Shown: piece by piece, positions 45,753 to 53,900 of the stretch | Layout of the letters: every line of letters begins with the position of its first letter | How positions within the stretch are numbered: position 1 is the first letter of the stretch | Origin: Bradyrhizobium sp. 139 | GTDB lineage: Bacteria; Pseudomonadota; Alphaproteobacteria; Rhizobiales; Xanthobacteraceae | Direction of reading: 5' to 3' | DNA length: 64,000 bases | NCBI RefSeq assembly: GCF_023074175.1 | Contig: NZ_JADPKS010000022.1 | Location: 62,001-126,000 of the forward strand | The notes under the pieces: generated by a model | The model's database searches: none | The model's input: the letters and a program-made list of their open reading frames with translations, nothing else | What the model was told of the DNA's origin: nothing | Translations under genes and position numbers: made by a program

Positions 45753-46334
45753 ATGACCATCCGTTATTTGTCAGTAAATCTCTCAGACGTTTCCCGCCAA
45801 TCGACGATCAGAACCTGGCGCGATCTCGTGGTCCAAGCCGAGGCGATCGCTCTGGCAGAACTCGATTCACCGCTGCACATTTCGGCTCTCTGCAACGCTC
45901 TTGCCGTCAGCGAGCGCACGCTGCGCAAGGCATTTCACAATGTCCACGGCGTCCCCCCTTGTCGCCATCTTCGCATGCAGCGGCTGTTGCAGGCGAGGCG
46001 CGCACTGTTGTCCTCCGACAGCAGCTTCACGACCGTTACAGAGGTTGCGACCTGCTATGGTTTTGCGGAATTGGGCCGGTTCTCGGTTGAATATCGCAGT
46101 GTATTCGGCGAAAGTCCTTCCGAGACTCTGCAGCGGGCATCGCAAGCCGAAGCCAGTGCGTCGTCTCAATCGCCGGAAAACTCAGCCGCGCGACGAGAAC
46201 ATCGGCTCTCAACTGCGGCCCGGCCCGCGTTTCCAACGGTTAGGGGTGACATTACGGCAACAACTAACACAGAAATCTTAAAACCGGGCCGAATCTGCAT
46301 AGCGGCGGCATCTGGCGTGGCATTTCCTCGCTAG
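45753..46334 (+). CDS. Short AraC-type regulator (HTH domain only)
   Basis: The 193-residue protein begins with a short segment, then the double AraC HTH (ISALCNALAVSERTLRKAFHNVHGVPPCRH and VTEVATCYGFAELGRFSVEYRSVFGESP), with no N-terminal sensor half; the last ~60 residues are low-complexity. It resembles the HTH half of the regulator at 35395, so it may be a truncated or domain-only relative. It is followed 34 bp downstream by COG4313 copy 2. No effector domain means it may be controlled by amount or by a partner. Confidence 0.82.
   Translation: MTIRYLSVNLSDVSRQSTIRTWRDLVVQAEAIALAELDSPLHISALCNALAVSERTLRKAFHNVHGVPPCRHLRMQRLLQARRALLSSDSSFTTVTEVATCYGFAELGRFSVEYRSVFGESPSETLQRASQAEASASSQSPENSAARREHRLSTAARPAFPTVRGDITATTNTEILKPGRICIAAASGVAFPR
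46287..46302 (+). promoter_or_regulatory. Block motif, copy 4
   Basis: GGCCGAATCTGCATAG, ending 66 bp before the COG4313 copy 2 start and oriented toward it. It lies inside the 3' end of the short AraC gene, so the COG4313 gene probably has its own promoter there. Confidence 0.6.
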
Positions 46335-46368
46335 GCTGACCCAAAATAGACTTCGAGGGGGCAAACAG

Positions 46369-47442
46369 ATGACGCGTGAACGATCTCAACAAACCACAAG
46401 CTTGCGTCCGAGGCATACCAGCGCAGCCGTAGTGATCGCGCTGCTGGCTTGCCTTCCGAGCGTGTCCCGCGCCGACGAAGGCGGCGTTTCGTACTGGCTG
46501 CCTGGCCGTTTTGGCAGCCTCGCGGCCGCCCCCGCCGTGCCCGGCTGGTCGATGGCTGCGGTCTACTATCACACCACCGTCGAGGCGGGCGGCGCGGTGG
46601 CCGCGGCAAGGCAGATTCAGATCGGCAGGATCCCGGCCAACGTCGCTGTCAGCCTGAACGCAAATCTGAATGCGCAAGGTGATCTCATTCTGCTCAATCC
46701 CACCTATACGTTCGCAACGCCGGTGCTCGGCGGACAACTGGCGATCGGCGTCACCGGCCTGTTCGGGCGTTCGAGCGCCAGTGTCGACGGCACGCTGACG
46801 GCAGCCGTCGGTCCGCTGGCGGTGACCCGAACCGGCTTCATCCAGGATTCAATCACGTCGGTGGGCGACCTGTACCCGCAGGCAACACTGAAGTGGAATG
46901 CCGGCGTGCACAATTTCATGACCTATCTGACCGGCGACATCCCCGCGGGCGCCTATAGCTCAACCCGGCTTGCCAATCTCGGCATCGGTCATGCCGCCAT
47001 CGATGGCGGCGGCGGCTATACCTATTTCAACCCGGCGGCGGGCCAGGAGTTTTCGGCCGTTGCCGGATTTACCTACAATCTCAAGAATGACGCCACCAAC
47101 TACCAGAACGGAATCGACTTCCATGTCGACTGGGGCGTCTCGCAATTCCTCTCCAAGCAGTTTTTCGTCGGTCTGGTCGGATATGGCTACCAGCAGGTCA
47201 CCGACGATTTCGGCCAGCATCCGATCCTCGGAGGTTTTCGATCGCGCGTGCTCGGTATCGGCCCGCAGGCCGGCTTCCTGTTTCCCGTCGGCGACATGCA
47301 GGGATACCTCAACCTGAAAGGCTACGGTGAGTTCGCGGCGGAGAACCGGCCATCAGGATGGAATACCTGGCTGACGTTCTCGCTCTCGCCGATGGCGCCG
47401 ACCAGCACCGTGACGCCGACGAAACATCGAATTGTGAAGTAG
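46369..47442 (+). CDS. SphA/COG4313 family outer-membrane protein, copy 2
   Basis: The 357-residue protein has a long N-terminus, a signal segment (about residues 17-36, ending VSRADEGG) and beta-barrel strands of the same family as copy 1 (YTYFNPAAGQEFSAVAGFTYN, FHVDWGVSQFLSKQFFVGLVGYGYQQV). The two copies are clearly related yet diverged. It may act in outer-membrane transport of hydrophobic substrates. It converges on the TAXI gene, with a 15-bp gap between stops. Confidence 0.86.
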   Translation: MTRERSQQTTSLRPRHTSAAVVIALLACLPSVSRADEGGVSYWLPGRFGSLAAAPAVPGWSMAAVYYHTTVEAGGAVAAARQIQIGRIPANVAVSLNANLNAQGDLILLNPTYTFATPVLGGQLAIGVTGLFGRSSASVDGTLTAAVGPLAVTRTGFIQDSITSVGDLYPQATLKWNAGVHNFMTYLTGDIPAGAYSSTRLANLGIGHAAIDGGGGYTYFNPAAGQEFSAVAGFTYNLKNDATNYQNGIDFHVDWGVSQFLSKQFFVGLVGYGYQQVTDDFGQHPILGGFRSRVLGIGPQAGFLFPVGDMQGYLNLKGYGEFAAENRPSGWNTWLTFSLSPMAPTSTVTPTKHRIVK

Positions 47443-47457
47443 TCCGGCAGACCTATT

Positions 47458-48786
47458 CTACTGTCGGGAGGCCGCTGTCGAACGGACCAGCACCCGGCGA
47501 TGGCTCATCAGATACTGTAGCCTGTGGGCCGCGAGGCCTAGCGCGGCCATCTCGGCGCTGTCGGCGCTCTCGCTCGCGCTCCTGGCAAGCTCGCCCTTCA
47601 GGATATCGTCAATCCGCTTCTCGATATCCTCGAGTTCGCCTTCGCTCTTCGCATTCCTGATTTCGTGGCCGAGTTCGTAAAGCGGCTCCAGCTTGCTCTC
47701 GGGCGCGGCGCCGGATCGGGCGAAGCGCCAGCCTGCCACGAGGACGGAGATCAGCGTGCCCAGCAGCAGCGAAGCGTAATAGAGCTTGTCATCATACTTA
47801 TCGAGAAAACTCTGCTGGTTGCCGTTGTAATAGGTTGCGGCGCCCGGATGGATCGGGATCAGCGCGTCCGCATCCATGCTAGGTGCTCCGGCCTGGGCCA
47901 GTATCGGAAACTGCGACAGCAGGTCCCGTTTCGCATCGACCAGCGACTGCGTCAGGTCGGTAACGGCGTCGGCGCTTACGGCCTTGTTGGCGACGAGAAA
48001 GTACGAAACGCGCAGCGACGTCAGGTCATCGGAGGGGACCGGCGGTGCACCCCGCAAGGTTCCCTTCGGAATGTCATAGCTCTCGTAGTACTGCGCGACA
48101 TTGGCGACCGCGCCGGCCGATTCGATCTCGATCAGCTTTGCCGCCGAGCCCTTGGCGCGCTCCTGCTGAAAGAATTGCCTGGCCTTCGCGAGGTATTTTT
48201 CCGTCAGCGGAATAACCGCCAGCAAGGCGTGAACTTTTCCCGACGCGAGCGCCGCTGCGGCGTCGTTGACGGCAACATCCTGAAAACTGACCCTGGCGCG
48301 GTCGAATTGATACACCTGCTTCAGCGCCTCGACTGCCGGCTGGTTGATCGCTCCGCCGATGACGCCGACCGTCGTATTGCGGAGATCGCCCAGACTGTCG
48401 GCGCTTGCAGCTGATGGGGTCATGATCAAGACCACGCCGTGGGTCAGGAGCAACACACTCCTTGCATCGGCCAGACCACCTGTGTCGCCGCGGACAACGG
48501 CGAGGTCCACCTTGTGCGCGGCCAACATTTCGGCAGCCTTTGCCGATGTACCGGCATCGCTCACCTTCAACCGGACATGCGAGTTCGATGCCGTCAGCCG
48601 CGCTGATATCGCCGAGATCAGCGCCAGCGCCTCGCCATCCGCCGACCCGGCGGCCACCGTAAGCACAACGGGCCTGGCGAAGTGGCGATACGCGAACCAT
48701 CCGCCGCCGATCGCCGCGGCTGTCGCTGCTCCGACAATCGATATCCTCAGCCATTGCGGCCACAGATTGAGCGCTGGGCTGGCCAC
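47458..48786 (-). CDS. Orphan TAXI-family TRAP solute-binding protein, membrane-anchored at both ends
   Basis: The 442-residue protein has an N-terminal membrane helix (about 13-33), a TAXI solute-binding domain (VAAGSADGEALALISAISARL, VDLAVVRGDTG, VGVIGGAINQPAVEAL), a second helix (about 337-358) and a cytoplasmic tail with a coiled segment. No TRAP permease genes lie nearby. The double anchor and tail are unlike a free periplasmic binding protein and suggest a sensing or scaffold role. It follows the DUF992 gene by 5 bp. Confidence 0.84.
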   Translation of the reverse strand: MASPALNLWPQWLRISIVGAATAAAIGGGWFAYRHFARPVVLTVAAGSADGEALALISAISARLTASNSHVRLKVSDAGTSAKAAEMLAAHKVDLAVVRGDTGGLADARSVLLLTHGVVLIMTPSAASADSLGDLRNTTVGVIGGAINQPAVEALKQVYQFDRARVSFQDVAVNDAAAALASGKVHALLAVIPLTEKYLAKARQFFQQERAKGSAAKLIEIESAGAVANVAQYYESYDIPKGTLRGAPPVPSDDLTSLRVSYFLVANKAVSADAVTDLTQSLVDAKRDLLSQFPILAQAGAPSMDADALIPIHPGAATYYNGNQQSFLDKYDDKLYYASLLLGTLISVLVAGWRFARSGAAPESKLEPLYELGHEIRNAKSEGELEDIEKRIDDILKGELARSASESADSAEMAALGLAAHRLQYLMSHRRVLVRSTAASRQ

Positions 48787-48791
48787 CGGGT

Positions 48792-49283
48792 TCAGGGCGC
48801 CAAAGCCAGCGTGAGGCCCGACACACCCAGCGATACATTCAAACCCGTCTGCCCCTCGACCGATAATGGTTGCAGGGCAATCGTCCGGTTTGAGCCGCCA
48901 AACAGGACGTTGGCTCCGACCCCTACTCCGACCGCAATGTCGCCGCTGGCGCCCACATACTCGCCGGCCAACGCCCCGATCGGCGCTCCGTGACTAGGAG
49001 CAAACACGCCCCATGCCATCACTCCACCTGCGCTGATCCCGAGTTCGAGTCCGACCGTATTCATGACCCCGTTATAGTCCTGAGGCGGATAGGCCCCGTT
49101 GGGTACATACCTGCAACTCATCTGCTGCCTCTCGGCGACAATCAGACCGATGCTCGGAGCAAGGTTACAGGTCAGCATGCCGGCCTGGACACCCGGCGGC
49201 GGCTGCTGAGCCGACGCACACGCGGGAGCCAGAAGTATCGTCGCGGCGAGGCTCATGAGCCGAAAGCAACAGTGGCTGGGCAT
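48792..49283 (-). CDS. DUF992 secreted protein
   Basis: The 163-residue protein has a signal peptide (to about residue 25, ending ASAQQ) and the DUF992 pattern VQAGMLTCNLAPSIGLIV, MSCRYVP, a central GLELGIS and a glycine-rich VGVGVGANVLFGG segment. DUF992 function is unknown. The gene starts the operon with TAXI downstream; a block motif lies 101 bp before it. Confidence 0.85.
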   Translation of the reverse strand: MPSHCCFRLMSLAATILLAPACASAQQPPPGVQAGMLTCNLAPSIGLIVAERQQMSCRYVPNGAYPPQDYNGVMNTVGLELGISAGGVMAWGVFAPSHGAPIGALAGEYVGASGDIAVGVGVGANVLFGGSNRTIALQPLSVEGQTGLNVSLGVSGLTLALAP

Positions 49284-49384
49284 GGTCGGTCACTCCCTGC
49301 GAGACTTGCACCGCTCGCTGCTTTAGATGAGCCAACTCGGGCTGATGTGCGGGAGTAGCTATACGAACCGGCGCAGTCATCTGC

Positions 49385-49400
49385 CTATGCAAAATCGGCC
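49385..49400 (-). promoter_or_regulatory. Block motif, copy 5
   Basis: Minus-strand GGCCGATTTTGCATAG, 101 bp before the DUF992-TAXI operon and oriented toward it. About 21 bp beyond lies TATAGC, a plausible -10. It is identical to copy 3 over its whole length. Confidence 0.7.
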
Positions 49401-49457
49401 GTGATCAACGTGCAGTGCTATTGTTTGTCCCGATGAATCGAGGGCCAATGCGGTCGG

Positions 49458-49473
49458 CGCCGTTTCTGCATAG
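49458..49473 (+). promoter_or_regulatory. Block motif, copy 6
   Basis: CGCCGTTTCTGCATAG, ending 88 bp before the DUF2721 gene and oriented toward it. TTACAT lies about 20 bp further on. It is back-to-back with copy 5 in the divergent promoter region. Confidence 0.6.
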
Positions 49474-49561
49474 TCGATCCATCCGATGGTGCCTTACATG
49501 ACGGGGAACAAGTCGGGCAACCTAAACGACCCGGCCTGATCTTGAACCCGGAAGCCGCTCG

Positions 49562-49996
49562 ATGCTGACAGACACGCCATCCGTAACTCAGCTATCTCAC
49601 GTCATCTCCCAGTCAGCGGCCCCCGCCTTCCTGCTGGGCGCAGTGGGCGCCTTTATCGCTATCCTGATCTCCCGGCTGAACCGCATCATTGATCGGACCG
49701 CGATCCTGAACGGGATCCCCGATGACGATACGATCCGATGCCGACTCAAGACCGATCTGCCGCGTCTCATGAAGCGCGCGACGATGATGAACCGGGCGAT
49801 CTTCTGGGCAGTGATCTCAAGTATCTCGGTGACGCTTCTCGTGATCGTCGCTTTTGTAACAGCGTTCTTTCAAATACAGCACGAACGCGGAGTCGCCATC
49901 TTCTTCATGATTTCGCTCGGCGCGTTCACAATCGCGCTGGTCGATTTTGCCCGTGAAGTCCGGATTGCGCTGAGCGAATATGATCACTACGGCTGA
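49562..49996 (+). CDS. DUF2721 membrane protein
   Basis: The 144-residue protein has a first membrane helix near residues 21-37 followed by the family segment ISRLNRIIDR, then two helices (about 84-106 and 112-128) and an acidic end. It matches DUF2721 in layout and length. Function unknown. It converges on the next small secreted gene with 5 bp between stops. A block motif precedes it. Confidence 0.85.
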   Translation: MLTDTPSVTQLSHVISQSAAPAFLLGAVGAFIAILISRLNRIIDRTAILNGIPDDDTIRCRLKTDLPRLMKRATMMNRAIFWAVISSISVTLLVIVAFVTAFFQIQHERGVAIFFMISLGAFTIALVDFAREVRIALSEYDHYG

Positions 49997-50001
49997 GCTT
50001 G

Positions 50002-50310
50002 CTATCGCAGCCACTGCCCCATTTGGAGGCAAGTCTGCAAACTGACGTAACTCGGCGTGCCGCCAATGCCCTCCTGCGAGACACAGCTTGCCCGGCGCGG
50101 GGCAGAGAATTTCGACCACCCGCTGGCGAGTTGCTGCTTGGCTTTCTGTTCGTCACTCATGCAACTCTTTAGCGGCTGACCAACGGACAGCCCGGCGGTG
50201 GCAGCGACATCGAGCTTGCAACTCCGCGCGATATCGAATTTCGGCACACCGTCAGCCACCGGCATGGCCAGCTGCGAACTGAGAACAATCATTGAAATCG
50301 AGATGGGCAT
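50002..50310 (-). CDS. Small secreted Cys-containing protein
   Basis: A 102-residue protein with an N-terminal hydrophobic signal (ISMIVLSSQLAMPVADG) and four Cys in a mature part (SCKLD, KSCMSD, SCVSQ, QTCLQM), with LASGWSKFSAPRRASC and IGGTPSYVSLQTCLQM. It resembles a conserved small secreted group of Bradyrhizobium but has no named family. A block motif precedes it by 84 bp. Confidence 0.75.
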   Translation of the reverse strand: MPISISMIVLSSQLAMPVADGVPKFDIARSCKLDVAATAGLSVGQPLKSCMSDEQKAKQQLASGWSKFSAPRRASCVSQEGIGGTPSYVSLQTCLQMGQWLR

Positions 50311-50957
50311 CTCCTGGATCCTCTTTCGTGTTTTGGCTCAACGGCCACGACGAGACCGCGTCCGCCGATCATGTCTATCGAGGCATGGCCTCGTCTATGC
50401 AAAATCCGACCACAGGACGACGACTCCACGATATTGAAAAGAAAGGCTAGGAGCCCATCAGATCGGGATTTGATTTCTCTCACTCGAAAAATTTGGCCCC
50501 GGCAGCTTCCGGCCGGGACGCACAAAGTGACAAGGTGTAGCGTCCGGATAGCGTATCAAGATACTCCTGCTGTTCAGGCTCCGCTTCCCAGAATCGCCGG
50601 CGGAGGTAACTGCCGTGACGACCTTGTCCGATTTGCTCGCCCCAATATCCAAATCTGCGACGCGTACGTAGTCACCTGCACCAAGGGGGTGTGTGCACGA
50701 TATCTTGGTGTGAAGGGTCCAGAAACGACGGCACAGCGCAACTGAGCCTGGCTCTCGACCTTGTATCATGGATATGGCGGAGAGAGTGTCAGTCAACTCC
50801 CATTGATGTACCGGCTGTTTTTCATTCCAGTTCGTGGGAACCTACGGTCCTGGCCACCAGCAATTGGCCCATCCCGTGTGCCCGCTGCGCCCCAACCCTC
50901 CGCGCATCTTCCGTCGACCTGGACGCGGGGGCCGACGAGGCAATACAGGAGCGGGCA
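50311..50957. other. 647-bp gap between block and autotransporter
   Basis: Apart from block motif copy 7, no gene is recognised. A plus-strand frame of 124 codons at 50371-50745 has a Cys-containing end (PLPRIAGGGNC, AYVVTCTKGVCARYLG) but no ribosome site or family; it may be a decayed gene. The region forms the boundary of the block. Confidence 0.45.
50395..50410 (-). promoter_or_regulatory. Block motif, copy 7
   Basis: Minus-strand GTCGGATTTTGCATAG, 84 bp upstream of the small secreted gene at 50310 and oriented toward it. It closes the run of seven copies. Confidence 0.6.
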
Positions 50958-53900
50958 TCACCACGCATAACGCACCGTGCCCTTGCCGGCGTAGGAGCGC
51001 GTCACGTTGGAGAACTCGCCCTCGAAGCTTGCCGCCGTCGACCAGCCGTTCAGCCACTTCATTTCGACGGAGGCTGTGGTGAGCGCGGAGTCGCTTGCAG
51101 CCCGAGCGCCGTTGACGACGAAGCTCGCGCCGGGCAGCGCCTGGAATGTCGCGGCGACCGAATGATCCGGATTGAAATCATGCGCCCAGGCGGCGCGCCC
51201 GCGCAGGGTGAGGATGCCGTTCGCCTTGGCGAAGGATTTGTCGGCGCGCAGGCCGAGCTCGCTGCGCGTGTCGGTGACGCTCTTGGCGGCATAGCTCAGT
51301 GCGAACCCGCCGCCGCCGGAGACGACGGACTCCGCATAGGCCGGCAGATTGAACGTGGTGAACTGTCCCGCTGCATAGGGCGTGATGCCGATGCCGCCGA
51401 TCCATGGCGCAATGGTGCGATAGCCGCCTTCGAGACGTCCGCTCCAGGCATTGGCGTTGAACTCGGCACGGAGCCGGTCGACGCCGGCGAGCGTCACGGT
51501 GCGATCGGTGGTGACGTCCTGCCAGCCATAGGCCAGCGCGGCGGAGATGTAGCTCGGGCCGTTGGTGTGGCGCACGTAAGCGCCGGCCTGGAAGAGATCG
51601 GAGCGACCGGTGCCGCCGCCAGTCACGGAGAAGTTGGTGCCGCCACCGGCCAGCGCGAAGCCGGCGAGCGTCTGTGGCGAGAACCAATATACTGCACCGG
51701 CGGCGGTGCCGAACAGACGGCTTGTTCCGCTGTTTGATCCCTGCGCGGTATTGCCATCCGTCGTCTGCGAGCCGCCGAAGCCCGCGGCCCACACGTTCCA
51801 GCGCTGCTCGAAGGTTTTGGCCGGTGGCAGCATGGCGAAGGCGTCGCGCGCGGCGGCTGGCGGCGTGCTGTCGGCATAGGCTGGCGGCGCGGATGCGCCG
51901 GTCTCGCGGCCGGCGCTGGAGGGATCGGTGAGCAGGCCCATGAACTGGCTCATCGCCTGGAAGGTGGTCTGCTGCGAGCCGGCGGCAGTTTCACCCGAGG
52001 CCTGCGTCAGGCCGGCGGATGTCAGCCCGCTATAGACCAGCGAGATGCCACCATTGCGGTTAAAAGAGTCGATGATGGCGTTGCCGACATTCTGCTGATT
52101 GCCACTGAGGCCGTGGCCGGGGGGCGCAACGAAGTTCAGGATGAGATTCAGATAGGCGTGGGTGCCGTCATAGCTCAGTTCGGTGTGAAAGTTCGAGGGC
52201 AAATTGCTATTGGCCAGCGAACCGAATGTGCCGCTGACGCTGCCGGCCGTCAGGATCGTGTATTGCTTGGCGACGTAGCTGCCCGACGCGAACACCGCAT
52301 TGACGGTGGCGCCGCCCAGTGTCGCCGTACCCGATACGTTGACAGAGGAGGCCGTCGCCGGATTGACCTGGACGAGATAGTAAGCACCGGACTGGAACGC
52401 GAGACTGCCGGAGATCGCAAGCGAGGTGCCGGCGGCGCCATTGCCGCCGAGCAGCGCGCCGCCGCTGTTGATCGTCGTACTGCTGACCGTACCCGTGCCC
52501 ATCAGCGCGGCGTTCGCATTCACCGTCACGCTGCTCGAGGTCGCGATCGAGCCGTCCACGCGCAGAACGCCGCCGTCGACTATCGTCGCGCCGGTATAGG
52601 AGTTGATGCCTGCCAGGTTCAGGGTGCCGGTGCCCACCTTGATCAGCGACGTTCCAGTGAATTGCCCGGCGCCGGTGATCACGCCGGTGACGGTGGTCGA
52701 CAGATTGTTGCTGCCAACCGTCAGTTCTGTGCTGTTGAGGTCGAAGCGGCCGTTGCCAGCGATCGAGCCGGCGCTGAGCTTGCCGTCGCTGTTCAGGCCG
52801 GGGGTGAAGAAGTTGATGACGGCGGTGGACGCGGTGTTGATGAGCTGCGCGTTGTCGGGAGTCGAATCGCCATCGAACAGCACATTGCCGCTGTTGATGA
52901 TGACGGCGTTGCCTGCCGTGGAGTAACCGTAGAAATTCAGCTGACTGGCGTTGGTGATGGTGGCGTTGCCGGCCGTTGCATTGGTGGCGAAGGTCAACTG
53001 ACTGTTGTTGGTGATGACCGCATTGCCGGCCGTGCTATTGGCGTCGAACACCAGCGTGCCGGCGGAAACCGTCGCGCCGGAAAAACTTTCCGTGCCGGTC
53101 AGGGTCAGCGTGCCGGCGCCGGACTTGGTCAGCGCGCCGCCGCTGAGATTCTGGCTCAGGATGAAATTGTTGGCAGCGTCCGCAATGTCGAATGTGCCGC
53201 CGCCAGCACCCAGATTGATGGTGCGTGCGGTGGTGTTGAACGTCGTGCCTGATATCTGGAGGGCGCCGCCGTTGAAGATCAGGCCACCGGCCGCGTCACC
53301 CAGATTGGCGTCCGACGAAACGCTGACCGTGCCGCCGGCAAAGGTGGTGCCGCCGGCATAGGTGTTGGTGCCGGTGAGCGTCAGCGTACCGGTGCCGGTC
53401 TTCACCAGCGAAGCGCCGGCGCCGCCGCTAGCGCCGCCATCGGCGATCACACCGCTGACAGTGGTCGACAGGTTGTTGCCGCCGGCCGTCAGCTCGCTGG
53501 CGCCGAGATTGAAAGTGCCGTTGCCGGCGATCGAGCCGGCGCTGAGCTTATGGTCGCCGTTCGGGCCAGCACTGCCGGAAAAATCGAAGCCCGCGTTGGC
53601 CGCGTTGTTGATCAACTGCGCATTGCCAGCGGTAGCATTACCGATGAAATAGGTCGTGCCTCCGGCATTGTTGACAAGGGTGGCATCGCCCGCCGTGCTG
53701 GTGTCGTTGAAATATGTCCTGAAGCCGTTGGCGATGGAGGCGCTTCCCGCCGTGCTGGTGTTGTCGAATTCCAGGATGCTGTTGTTGGTGATGGTGGCAT
53801 TGCCGGCCGTGCTGGTGTTGAAGAATTGCAGACTGTTGTCGTTGGTGATGGTGGCATTGCCCGCCGTGCTGGCGTCGTTGAAAGACAGATTGGTGTTGTT

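Noticed and set aside
50371..50745. Plus-strand open frame of 124 codons near the autotransporter
   Set aside because: Only the end looks protein-like; no start signal, no family. Kept as a note in the gap entry.
52113..53252. Long plus-strand open frame of 379 codons opposite the autotransporter
   Set aside because: It mirrors the repeats of the real gene, has low-complexity Val/Gly/Arg content and no ribosome site.
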